DNA of 29,401 bases from Chromera velia (Eukaryota > Sar > Chromeraceae). Position numbers and translations under genes: made by a program. The DNA lies in assembly GCA_018398765.1 (NCBI GenBank), contig JAHBMJ010000904.1:1-29401 (forward strand). The letters are read 5' to 3'. The notes under the pieces were generated by a model. The model made no database searches. It was not told where the DNA came from and saw only the letters and a list, made by a program, of their open reading frames with translations. Each line of letters begins with the position of its first letter. The first letter of the stretch is position 1. Below, piece after piece: positions 1 to 10,910 of this stretch.

Positions 1-33
<33 letters not shown>

Positions 34-53
34 GACAGTGTCTCTCTTTCTTT

Positions 54-98
<45 letters not shown>

Positions 99-136
99 TT
101 TTCTTTCTCTCTCTCTCTCTCTCTTTCTCTCTTTCT
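1..136. repeat. (TC)n microsatellite at window edge
   Basis: Almost pure pyrimidine TC/TTTC tract from the first base, broken by one short GACAGTG interruption near 34-40. It continues beyond the window. Leu/Ser-rich open frames across it are repeat artefacts. Confidence 0.95.
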
Positions 137-1487
137 TGCTGTCTTATTCTTCTTCCACCGCTCTTGCCTGCGATTTCTCCCTTCAGACCTCCTCTATCTT
201 TCTTTCTTATGTCTTTCGCTTCTCAAATGTTTTGCCGTCATTCTATTCTTCCCAGGTTCTTTCCTACTACACTTTTTCAGAGGTCATTGCCACACCCAGT
301 CCTTTTCCCCACATTCTATACATTTTCGGTCGTGGCTCTGTTTCTTCTCTGCAGTTGAAACTGCTGGGAGCCACCGGTGAATGTATTTTTATTCCTGGGT
401 GTTGCCGCTAACCAACAAACTATAAGCTTTGCGTGCATAATGAATAAGTACATTAAATATCATTTGGGGTGTGCTCGTGTAAAGTACTCCCTAAAGGCCG
501 GTGTGAGTGTTTCTGGCATAATTAGTGCTTATATGTAACTTATGCCCATCATGGTTTTTCTGTATCGTACTTTTCCTTTTTTTCTACTTATTCTGTTATC
601 TGTTTGGTTTAAATCGAGACAGAAGCTTTAATTTTGCTTTTGAATTTCTGCTTTAAACCGCTTTGAACTCAGTTGCAGGCGTATTTTGTTCAAACAGTTC
701 ATACAACTGGATGTGACTCAGTCGTTTTCTTCGTATTGAATTAACTTTATCCGCTTGCTCCTAGAACTGCCGTATATTTATGCTTTCCACTCTGGTCCCT
801 TGTAGGCTTGATGATGAACTTACTTACTTACTTAACTATCATTGATCATGCTGATCAACACATAGGACCTGCTCCATACATACAGCATCATATTTTGCAT
901 TTTATGTGGTCTGATTTAGCCAATGAACTGCATGCGCACCGGGTTTATCTCGTTTGAAAATCTACTTTTTGGAAGATGTTGCTCATATATAAATTCATAT
1001 ACTTGCAGCGAAGTAAGTTGAAGACAGGTGGTCAGTGGCTGAAAACAGAGGGTGTCTCATAGGATGGCAACGCCACGTTTATTCCAGGAAGGAAGTCAGT
1101 GGTGGTCGTTGAAGAGTTCAAAAAATCTTAAAACTATCAGGGATACGGATTTATGAAGGTAGCAAAAAAAAATTTGGGACACATCAACGTTGAGGGTCCC
1201 TTGAAGAGGGAAGATAAAGGAAGACGTATTCATCAAGCTCCATGAGCAGCTCTTTTTCACGAGAAGGGTCACCGTCCAGGTATGTTTTTTGGATCAATTA
1301 ATGAGTCTCAGATCATTTTTCTGAATGAACAGACAGTCTAATAAGTCGTTTTTTAGGGTCCAGCTCACCCTTCTCTGAGAAAATGTAGCAAACAAAGCAT
1401 CAGGTCCTAAATTGAATTAACAGGCCCCGCACGCTAGTCTCCATCCGTCTTGAAGTTCATCTCAAAGGCATACATGCAAAAAAAGAT
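137..1487. other. Non-genic stretch, nothing recognised
   Basis: Moderately AT-rich DNA with stops in all frames and no ORF of interest beyond the run-out of the TC tract. I see no conserved protein motif, RNA gene or long repeat here. Confidence 0.5.
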
Positions 1488-1540
1488 TCAGCGATAATGA
1501 AAATAAATAATCGAGTCCATCCCTGTGGTACCCGCCATCC

Positions 1541-2131
1541 ATGCTGCAGGCTGAGAATCATGTCCAATCAAGCCACCACAGACAAGAGGCAGAGACGCCA
1601 AAGCAAGGGCATCTCCACTCTGTTTACGTTCAGCACCCTGGAGGACATCTGGGTCTTCCCCCCAGGTCCTTCTCCTCCCCGGCCCCCGCGCGTCAAGTGA
1701 GGCTCGGGTCAAGTCAGGTTCCCGACAGGTCGGGGTTTTCCTTTTCCTTTGGGGCGGTCTCCTTTTTCGAAGGAGGGAGAAAGCAAAAATGCAGCACAAC
1801 ACTAGGGGCTTTCGGTCTAGGTTTGTTAGATAAAGGGAGTGCAGGGGAAGCTCTCAGGCCAATACCTCTGGCGGCTCTTGATCCTTTGATCCCTCTTGCT
1901 TCTCTGCTTGACGAGGAGCGAAAGAAAAGAGAGACAGGAATTATTAAAGTTTCTTCCTCTTCTGTCACCACACAAGACGTAGCCCCCCGACTAATCGTAC
2001 CTCCTCAAGAAACCATTTACCCCCCACCTTACCCTCGTTCCGCAGTAAGCAGCCCCGCTGCTCAGCAGCCTGTGCTTTGTCAGCAGTCTGTGCTTTGTCA
2101 GCGGCCTGTTAATCAGGTCGCTAACTTGTAG
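1541..2131 (+). CDS. Doubtful ORF, Pro/Gln/Ser-rich, 196 codons
   Basis: An open frame of 196 codons whose C-terminal part is Pro/Gln-rich and contains an internal near-duplicate of the hexapeptide-like pattern QPVLCQ/QSVLCQ. No domain is recognisable. Competing open frames exist on both strands (for example the minus strand at 1488-1802 and 1714-1971), which weakens the case. A short way downstream lies a minisatellite that also reads as Gln/Pro/His-rich with stops. One possibility is a decayed low-complexity gene or retroelement gag remnant; chance openness in GC-rich DNA is equally possible. Confidence 0.15.
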   Translation: MLQAENHVQSSHHRQEAETPKQGHLHSVYVQHPGGHLGLPPRSFSSPAPARQVRLGSSQVPDRSGFSFSFGAVSFFEGGRKQKCSTTLGAFGLGLLDKGSAGEALRPIPLAALDPLIPLASLLDEERKKRETGIIKVSSSSVTTQDVAPRLIVPPQETIYPPPYPRSAVSSPAAQQPVLCQQSVLCQRPVNQVANL

Positions 2132-2355
2132 CCGCAAGCACAGTGGGCTTCTGCTCCACATCAGATTTGCCCCACTCATGGTACATTTAGCATTCCCAAC
2201 AACCAGCCGTCGGGAGGTGGAAGTTACCTCCCTGCCGCTGGATCTACCTACTCCTTCTCCCAATCGGAAATTCTCCATACGTACTCCACTGTGCTAGGCC
2301 GAGAGCAGACATTACAACACTACTAGAACCAGTACCTGCCTCCCACATACGAATG

Positions 2356-2733
2356 ACACCAGCAGTCGCCAATAGCAGGGCAGTACCAGCAGTCGGTGGT
2401 AACCCACCAGCCGCCAATGGCAGGGCAATAGGGCAGTACCAGCAGTCGATGGCAACCCATCAGCCGCCAATGGTAGGGCAGCACCAGCAGTCGATGGCAA
2501 CCCATCAGCTGCCAATGGCAGGGCAATAGGGCAGCACCAGCTGCAGTCGATGGCAACCCACCAGCCACCAATGGCAGGGTAATAGGGCAGCACCAGCAGT
2601 CAATGGCAACCCCTAGGGCAACCCACCAGCCGCCAATGGCAGGGCAGCACCAGCAGTTGATGGTAACCCACCAACCGCTAATAGCAGGGCAGCACCAGCA
2701 GTGACTGTCGATAGTAACCCACCAGTCGCAGAT
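2356..2733. repeat. ~45-bp minisatellite (CAGCAGTCGATGGCAACCCA units)
   Basis: About eight degenerate tandem units of roughly 45 bp share the core CACCAGCAGTCGATGGCAAC followed by CCACCAGCCGCCAATGGCAG. Some units are lengthened by a GGCAATAGGG insertion. In one plus frame the units read as a Gln/His/Pro/Met repeat of about 15 residues, but in-frame TAG codons from the GGGCAATAGGG variants break it. It could be a decayed coding repeat or a plain minisatellite. Confidence 0.85.
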
Positions 2734-2936
2734 TAGCAAAGAAAAGCTAATTTGCTAGAGAAAATGAAGCTGTAGATGGGGAAAATTGATACATGTCAAG
2801 AGTTTAATGTTAAATTAACGTCATGGATTATAAGCCATGCGTTATGTAACCAAATTAGGATGAATCTTTTCCGTTTGTTTGTTTCTTACCCTTTTTCTTT
2901 ATTTCTCTTCCTCACTCTCTGTCTATGTATTTCAGA

Positions 2937-3003
2937 CTCTCTCTCTCTCTCTGTCTATGTGTGTGTAAGTGTGCAAGTATGTGCAAATATGTGTGTGTGT
3001 ATA

Positions 3004-3051
<48 letters not shown>

Positions 3052-3092
3052 GATCTGTCTGTCTGTCTGTCTGTCTTTCTGTCTGTCTCTCT
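2937..3092. repeat. Compound (CT)n/(GT)n/(CTGT)n microsatellite
   Basis: Consecutive CT, TGTG with ATAT interruptions, then CTGT tetranucleotide tracts. Cys/Val-rich open frames across it are repeat artefacts. The flanks (2734-2936 and 3093-3682) hold nothing recognisable. Confidence 0.95.
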
Positions 3093-3682
3093 ATCCCTCG
3101 ATAAAGAGGTGGAGGAAAATCAGAGAAAGAAACAGATAGTATGTCTGCCTGTCTGTTTATCTGTCTGTTTTTCTACCCGTCATAGAAAAAAAAGAAACTC
3201 CATCGTCTGTCTTTTTGTGCATATGACTTGGCTCAAAAATAGAAAGCGTTCTGGGTGAATGTCTTACCTCAAAAAGTTAGCAGCCTTATGAGAAAGTGCA
3301 ACGTTTCTTTCGAGTTCTTTGCCCGTCTGTTTGTTCGTCTGTTTGCTTACATGCCTGGCTACCTGGTACCATGTGTCTGAGTTTGTGATTTGCCTTTTTG
3401 CTGATTCGTGCTTGATCAATGGAAAAGCACGAAGTTAATTCTCTCTGGTTCTCTACTTTCTAGATTGCTTGCAGCTAACCCCTTCAAACAAGTGCAAGCC
3501 TTAGGTAAAAAACGATTGGGACAGAAGGAATAAAAAGAAAGCAATCAAAACATTAAGGTGAGGTGGAAACTACTTTCAGTACTTGTATATGAGTTTGGAC
3601 TAATAAAGAATGAAAGTGAAATAAGAGAAGTAAGAAAGGCATAAACGCAGGGCAAGAAAGAAATGTTAGAGGACGAAACAGT

Positions 3683-4193
3683 CACTGTTGACTGTCGTTT
3701 GTTGATTCTTCACATTGTTAATTCATATGGCCGATGATCCTGCGTTGATGGACACTGTGTCCAGACATACAGGTGAGGCACTGTCGACTGTCGTTTATTG
3801 ATTGTTCGCATTGTTAATTGGTGTGGCCGATGATTCTGTGTTGACAGACACTGTGTCTAGACACACAGATGAGGCACTGTCGACTGTCGTTTATTAATTG
3901 TTTGTGTTAATTGGTATGGCCGATGATCCTGTATTGATGGACATTGTGTCCAGACGCACAGATGAGGCACTGTCAACTGTTGTTTATTGATTCTTCGCAT
4001 TGTTAATTGGTGTGGCCAATGATCCTGTCTGTATCCAGACGCACACTGTCAGGTGAGGCACTGTCAACTGTCGTTTGTTGATTCTTCGCATTGTTAATTG
4101 GTATGGCCAATGATCCTGTGTTGACGGACACTGTGTCGAAACGTATAGGTGAGGCACTGTCGACTGTCGTTTGTTGATTCTTCGCATTGTTGG
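3683..4193. repeat. 96-bp satellite, about 5.4 copies
   Basis: Tandem units begin at CACTGTYRACTGTYGTTT near 3683, 3779, 3875, 3969, 4059 and 4155, giving periods of about 96, 96, 94, 90 and 96 bp. Each unit also contains TTGTTAATTGGTRTGGCC, a GATGATCCTG-like block and GACACTGTGTCCAGACRCAC. Units differ by scattered substitutions and small deletions. The last copy stops partway at about 4193. Confidence 0.95.
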
Positions 4194-5547
4194 GTTGTGG
4201 CTAACTACTGGGAGTCTTCTTGCAGCTGGTCGCTGTTACGTGCATATTTGTAGGCCTTTGCATATATACACAGTGTGAAGTAATCAGGACATCAGGTCCT
4301 TCAGTGGGATATATCAATAAGGCCTGGCTGCATAGTTTGAGGGCCGGGGTTGGGGCAGGCGAGTAACGCGGACCCGGCCATGTTAAATTCAATTGTCGTC
4401 TCCATCTTCTACCCTTTTTATTCGAATTTGTAACTGAAGACCTTTCATGGTACCTTGGGGGAACAGACGAGATAGGTCAAAATAAAAGAGTGCAAGGCTT
4501 GTCACTCTGCATCCTTCAGACTCTGTACAGATATACGAGAGAGAAAGAGACAAGGGGGGGGGAGAAACCTGTTATGACTCACGACATCGAGCTCCTCAGA
4601 AGAACATATAAAGAGGATTTGATGAAGTTCAGGCAGCTTCAGGGAGCCGGCCAACGTAAGAAAAGAGACTAGAAAAGGGAAGCACATTTGAAGGCGTATA
4701 TCGGCATAACGTCGCAACCGGGGATAACCGGGGCATACTAGGGCGCAAATATTATATCTCGTATCATATTCAATTTGATATAACGATAACATGATAAGCC
4801 AGTGACTATGTACGCCTTTGATTGAGGGTTCGATGGGAGACAGCAAGAAACGGATGGCCACTATTGCTGATCTTAATTTTCACAGCAAGGCTGTAATGCA
4901 TTCGTTGATGAATCAGTATGTCTAAGGACGATAAAGAATTAACACATGTACTATAAAACATTAGAATCAGACATTTAACTTCTTTTGTAACTTCATTTAT
5001 ATCAAATAAGATCCAAAAATTCAACTTCCATATTTAATTCCAATTTTTTTATTAGTGCATCAGCGTTCACTCATTTATAGTAACATGTAATATAGTTAGA
5101 ATAAGTTAGAACTTGGAAGCATAACATCCTTTATTTATGCTTGTAGTCCTTTGATTGTATTTTGTGCTAAGCTAGGTATTAAGTTTTCAAGTTATTACTT
5201 TGGCAGTAAAATTGGCATTTGATATTGACTAGGATATTGATATCATCGATGTTTTCTCTATTCATAAACTCAGAAGCTGTCAGCATCATATGATTTCAAA
5301 TCACATCATAGTAGTCTAGTAATAGATCTTCCATTCGCCTTTAGTATCACAACGTATTGACATCTAGATTGACATCCAAGTCGCTCGTGTTGCAGCGCTT
5401 TCTGCATCTTCAATTACGTTCAATACTCTTCCTTATATTTGGTTGAGTTTGAAAGTGTGTCAGGTCCACTTTCCTCGGGTCTCTTCAGTTTATCTGATGT
5501 TTGTCTGCAAAACGAAGAAATCATGCAAGTGAACCCCATTCGTTTTG
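4194..5547. other. AT-rich intergenic stretch, nothing recognised
   Basis: Lies between the satellite and the 3' end of the minus-strand NHL gene. From about 4680 to 5440 it is clearly AT-rich with stops in all frames. A short GA-rich tract sits near 4540. The last part should include the 3' UTR and polyadenylation signals of the NHL gene, but I cannot point to a specific site. Confidence 0.4.
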
Positions 5548-6281
5548 CTAGCTTGGTGGTGGTGGAGGGACATCGGACAGCTGAAGGGTCTCAACAGTCT
5601 CCGAGAGCCGGTCCACTACCCGAATAAGGTGATTGCCTTGGTCTGCCACCCACACACGCGGAGCCCCAAAGTCGAATCTCTTGCTGCAGGCGGTCTGGGC
5701 AGGACGATTAAACAGCGCCTCCTTCAGAGACCCGTCCTGTGACCCCGGCCTCCCTCCTCCTGCGAGGTCCCCTCCCACAGCTGCGGCCTCGCTGCCGAGC
5801 TCAGACAGCCTGAAGACCTTCAGCTTGTGATTGAAGGTGTCCGACAAAATCGCCCCCTCCTCGGCCTCCCTGTCGGGCAGTTTGATCTCCTGGGTGCTCA
5901 GAAACGACGGCCTGCAGTCATGAATGCATGCAATCATGGGCAGCGTGTGTATCTACGCGCATGCAGGTTGTATACATAGAAAGAGAAAAACGGTTCAAGC
6001 GGAAAAGCACATCTGTACGAATTTGAACAACAATGATCCTCGCAGCACGCAAACGACGGCAGGCAAAACGAAAGCTGACACCCACCCCACACCCACTCAC
6101 CCCCACACATAGAGGAGAGAGTGAAAGAAACAGACCATCTGAAGTTGGGAAGAGGTGAGGGCATTCCCATGTCTCCCTGCAGACTCTCGTCTCCCTCTAT
6201 CCACTGGTCCCCTCCCCCTCCGATCAGAGTAGACACCTGGGAACCGTCTTGGTTGAACCACCGCAGATCTCTGCAGTCAGT

Positions 6282-6314
<33 letters not shown>

Positions 6315-7888
6315 ACCCGCGGTTGTCAAACAGACAGCCAGTACATTCTTCATGTGTGTATGTATATCGAATGGCATGAACAACTCCACCTTTCCATGCC
6401 AAATCGTCCAACAAAGCTCCTTCCCTCCCTCCGTTTATCTTCTTCTCACTTGTTCCCTTTTCTGTTCCTTTCCTTTTCTTTCTTATTGACGCGTTGTTGA
6501 GAGAAAGGTCCTGCCTGCCTGAAGGCAAAGCTCACTTTCACAAAGATCGTTCATTCATTGAAGATTCATTCAACCGAGTGAAGTGCCAATCTTTGTGGTC
6601 CATCAGGACTGACACACACATACACACATACATACATACACACAGAGAGAGAGAGGGAGAGGGAGGGGGGGAGGAAGAATTTGACCTACCCGCGTTCCCC
6701 CTCTGAGACCACCCACTGGCCTCCTCGCAGCCTGGTTATCCCGACTGGTTCAGAAAGCCGAACATCCTCCGAGAGCCCCCTCCTCAGACCCCCCCCTCTA
6801 AAGACCGCCTCTGTCAAAGTATCGCGATGATCCCGTCGCCCTCTCACACCCGAACCCAAAAAGGGCTCAAGGGACTCGACTCCATCAGGGCCCGCCTGCA
6901 TGAGAAGAACACGCACAGCCAGAGAGAGACAGACAAGCTTCAGCCGGCCTCACATGCAGAAAAGATGAAGTCAGGCCGGCAGGCAGGCAGGAAGAAACAA
7001 AGGACAGAAGGCACGAACCGATGGAACGAAGAAATTGGAGAAGATACGGCCACGAAGCTACAGAGGAATGCAGGGTAAGAATGCTGGAAGGCCAAAATGA
7101 TGTGCGTGATCTCATCGGAGCCTTCATCAACGACCCTCTCAGATCCTCTTGGAACCTGTAAGAAAAGTCTGTAAGAAAACATGACAAAGAGACGAGAACT
7201 ACAGAAGCAGTTCCAAAAACAAAACTGGACGGGACAAAGAATACCAGCTGTTGACTCTCAAATCTAGTTTCGTGTCCCTCTTTTGCCCCCCCTCCTCTGA
7301 ATGACCAAAACCGCCCAAGATTCCATTCACAAGCAAATAGACGTTCTACTGTTTTGAAAGTTTTCCGAAAATCAAATTTTGGCGACTAGCCATGGAGACT
7401 CCCTTCACGAATCATCACCTCACCGGACGCCGACTACATTCCCTCCCGCTTTACTCTGTAAGTCGAGCAACTCAACAGCAAATAAAATTCCCGAGAAGCA
7501 AAAAGAAAAAAAAAAGGAGAAAACTACAAACATACCTGTTGATTCACTCTCCAGATCTGGTGACTCCCGGCTGCCGTTACATACAACTCGCCATCGCCCC
7601 CCGACACCTGCTCATGCATGCAAGCTAAAGCAGTCGCTTGCAAGGACAAAAACCAACGCACGGGTGAAGTAAGTCACCACAGACCTGCCCCGAAGAGAAA
7701 AAAAAGAAACATCAGAACGAAAACGAAAGAGGTCTTCTCTACACTGTCTGCCTTCTACCCCTCCACACGCTTCTCCTCGGTCTCCTTTCTTCTAGCCGCA
7801 TCGGCAGCATCTTTTCTTACTTGACGGCACTAACTCTCTTTTGTACCAACACTCGACTTCACTCCCTGCCCATCCACCCTCCTGACAC

Positions 7889-7922
<34 letters not shown>

Positions 7923-10910
7923 CTGCAAAGGAAAAGAGAGCGCCCGTCTCTGCCCAACGTTTCTGTCTTCAATCCGGCTCCCCAGCTCAACTGGGTCGCT
8001 CCAAGAGACGCCTGGCGTCACGCTGGACAGCGCATACGAAGGCCACACAGATGACCCTTGCCCTGTCGGAAACGAAATTCTGCAGACAATGAGTCAACGT
8101 GCAAGTGTGAGATCAATGAACCCCTTGTTCGGGTACATCTGTAAACGAGATGTGTGGACTCTATGGGGTGAAAAGACCACCTCCGAATGAACATATCAGG
8201 TTGAAGAGAACGAAACTCAGCGGAAATTGTGGAGACATTGGCTGAAAAATGAGCATTCAAATTCATCTTTGTGAACGTCTGCGTGGGACATGGCTCGTGT
8301 GCTCGGACATCTCTTCACTCTCTTCCTCTTTCACTTTCCCTCTCTCTCTCTTTCTCTTTCTCTCTCTCTCTCCCCCTCCCTCTCTCTGTGTGTCTGTCTG
8401 TCTGTCTGCCTGCCTGTCTGTCTGTCTGTCTATCTGTCCGTCTGTCTGTCTGTCTGTCTTTCTGTCTCTCTGAGAGGGACAGACACAGAGAGAAAGACAA
8501 AGAAAGGCCAGATGCATCTGCTTGAGGAATACGTGATTGTTCTCGCCGCAGGTGCCTGACCACCCTCATGAAAGACAGACGGATAGACAGACAGACAAAC
8601 AGACAAACAGACAGAGCGACGGGCATTACTCACACCCCAACCATTATTAATACAGTCTGGAAGGGTATCCTGCATCCTCATCCATCCCTTTATCCATCCA
8701 TCCACTTACTTCCGTAGGCACCCGTTGCCTGTGTCGGCCACCCACAGCGTCTGCTTCTCTTCCTCCCACCACAAACCGTGTGGGGCCCGAAAAAGAGACC
8801 TGTCTGCAGACCCGTCACGCCACCCGACTCCAGCCCCCCCTATCTGCACACACATAGACAACAGAAAGAAAACAGACGGAAGGAACAACATAGATAGATG
8901 AGACAGTCAGTCCGTCTCCTTCCTCTGCACACATCCATTTCTCCATTCCGTCCCACTCTCTCTGAATGGTTCTGAAGAGAAGGGAGGGAAGTCGAAACTG
9001 TTCAGTTTTTTTGTATCGTAACCAATAGGAAGGATTTAGGGGCAGGGGGGCTCTCCATAAATAGTGACACAGGTAGAAGGTCTGCCCTACTGTCGCATCA
9101 AAGTCTTCTTCCTTACCCTCCCCTTTTCTGCTCGATGGAACCCGTCTGTCTGTTTGTCTCTCTATCTATCTACATGTCTGTCCACACTGACCTGCAACAC
9201 AAACTTCCCCTCCAGCGTTGTCACCACCACACGGTGGTTCCCCGTGTCCGCAATGAACAAACGGTCGCCCTTCACGTCCACAGCAACCCCTGTAGGAAAC
9301 CTCAAAGCTCCACCCCCCACCTTTCCTGTAGGCCTCGGTCCGACAACAATCTCACCAGAGGCCCGCTGCTTGAATGAGGGAGGGATCCCAAACAGAGGAG
9401 ACGCGAGGGGTGACGTGCTGTCCCCTCCCAAGAGACCTGCACCCATCTGAGCGGGCAGGCTGACACCCGCAGACGCACCCAGACTTCGTGACGGCAGGAC
9501 CCCGGCCACTCTCATCACTACATTTTTCGAATTCTCATTGTCCTTCTCGGTCACACACGCAATGACTGCAGGCACAGCTGTGGGTAGGAGCCCACAGGAT
9601 TTCAGCAGCACCCCCGAAGGATCACTCACAACAGGCGCACGGGTCAATGACTCCTTCTTACTGTACCCTAGCAACGAGGCGGCCTTTTCTAATTCTGTGT
9701 CACCCCCCTCTTGGGGTGGAAACATGGGCACAGTTGAGGAGCCACGGGTTACAAATTCGTCTTCAAACTTCGCACCCCTGACAAAAACCGGCAACAACCG
9801 TTTGACTTTTTCTGCCCCCAAAACCCTCTCTAGCTGTACTACTGCGTCCATCGCTGCAAGAGACAACGGCTGTGACGACCTCCAGAAGACCAGAAGCACA
9901 CCATCAGGGAAGAAACCTCCCCCCTTCGTCTCCACCCCTGTCAGTCGTTTCAATACACTCAAAACATCTCCTTCGTTCCCTTGCCCCTCTAGCCCCTGTC
10001 TACCCACGAGAGAACCCAACACATCCAAAGGAAATACGGGCAGGTCCCCTTCTGAGTTGATATTTGATCGAACAACTCCCGATATTCCAGCACCAGCCAC
10101 TGCGGACAAAACGACAGAGGACGGCAGCTTAGACAGCGGCAGCGAGGACAAATAGTCTCTTCGCAACCCCCCCGCATACACCGCAGCTCCGAGGCCCGCC
10201 CGGGCCAAATTGACAACAAGAGCTCTCCGGGATCTCATCTGATCCTCTAACCCTCCTCTGTCCATTTCTTTCTGCTCATCTCCTAGAGACCCCGGCATTT
10301 GCTTCTCCATCATTTGCTGAAATCGGAGACGCGACATCGCCTCATACTTCCACTCTGACAACGTCATGGTGTCGGGTATGCGGTACTGCCGACGGAGGAA
10401 TCTTTCAGTCGGATCGTTTCGTCGTCTGTTTGTGAGTGCAATGGCGTAGTTTGAGAACTCGCCTGTCTCCCTTTCCTGGATCTCCTCTTCCAGCCCTTCA
10501 ACCAGTTCAAACTCCTCCCCTCTGGTACCCTCTTGAAATTTTTCGACCTCTTCTCTTTCCTCGGATCTCTCACGCGCCACTCTGTCATACGCCTCCCTCC
10601 ACCTCTTTGCCTTCTCCGTTTCCAGATCTCCCCCCTTCCCCGGTTTTCCTTTCCCCCCCTCTGCTTCGTCCTCTTCCTCTTCGTCTCCGGGTCCTACTAC
10701 AAGCGCAAGACTTTTCCCGTCTCTGTTCGGACCCAGCCGTCTCCGTCTCCAATCTCTGCCCCATACGTGACTGAGTCGCCCGCTGCCTACGAATGCCTCC
10801 CTGCCAACAAATCCTGAACTTCCCAGTGCCCAAAGGGCACCAGACAAGAAAAGCAGAAGCGTCCGAGGAGACAGACAGAAGTACAAGAGAGACCCACCTG
10901 ACCCCCACAT
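5548..10910 (-). CDS. SOQ1/NHLRC2-like thioredoxin-like plus NHL-propeller protein
   Basis: Nine exons on the minus strand: 10910-9192, 8843-8710, 8079-7923, 7607-7536, 7455-7424, 7155-7062, 6895-6690, 6270-6136, 5911-5548. They total 2913 nt and join in phase to 970 residues plus TAG. Seen: a hydrophobic signal-like N-terminus (residues 8-30) with Phe after GSSG and an Arg-rich stretch behind, as in complex-plastid leaders; an acidic/coiled part (75-215); two membrane-like segments (about 229-248 and 262-280); a thioredoxin-like domain (about 335-475); then NHL repeats from about 530 to the end, with LFIADTGNHR, LWVADTGN, ELYVTAAGSHQIWRV and VWVADQGNHLIRVV. Known: Arabidopsis SOQ1 (HAD-Trx-NHL) limits a slow form of antenna quenching, and animal NHLRC2 has Trx plus NHL. 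Odd: no HAD domain, and the Trx active-site position reads WRSSQPL without cysteines. Inferred location is a plastid membrane with the propeller in the lumen. Exons 5 (32 nt) and 6 (donor GTAGCT) are the least certain. Confidence 0.85.
6287..6311. repeat. (GGCA)n microsatellite in NHL-gene intron
   Basis: On the gene's strand this reads (CCTG)n and lies about 17 nt upstream of the exon 8 acceptor, where it supplies the pyrimidine-rich tract. Confidence 0.9.
6607..6672. repeat. Compound CA/TACA/GA/G-rich microsatellite
   Basis: ACACAT units run into AGAG and then G-rich sequence, inside the intron between exons 8 and 7 of the minus-strand NHL gene. The tract ends just before the exon 7 donor (minus-strand GTAGGT at 6684-6689). 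Confidence 0.85.
7885..7921. repeat. (CAGA)n microsatellite touching a splice donor
   Basis: About nine CAGA units. On the minus strand it reads GTCTGTCTG and starts exactly at the end of exon 3 of the NHL gene (exon end at 7923), so the 5' splice site GTCTGT is the first repeat unit. Confidence 0.9.
8335..8620. repeat. (CT)n/(CTGT)n and inverted (GACA)n microsatellites
   Basis: CT and CTGT/CTGC tracts at about 8335-8472 and a GACA tract at about 8574-8615, inside the 630-nt intron between exons 2 and 3 of the NHL gene. The CTGT and GACA tracts are reverse complements and could pair with each other in the intron RNA. The open frames on both strands here are artefacts. Confidence 0.9.

Noticed and set aside
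1030-1275. Possible transposase remnant
   Set aside because: A short stretch looked vaguely like a decayed transposase reading, but there is no motif or terminal repeat to support it.
3683-4193. CRISPR-like array
   Set aside because: Units are contiguous with no unique spacers, and the DNA is eukaryotic.
9538-10155. 205-codon plus-strand ORF
   Set aside because: It is antisense to the large first exon of the NHL gene, which has clear domain content and exact splice phase.
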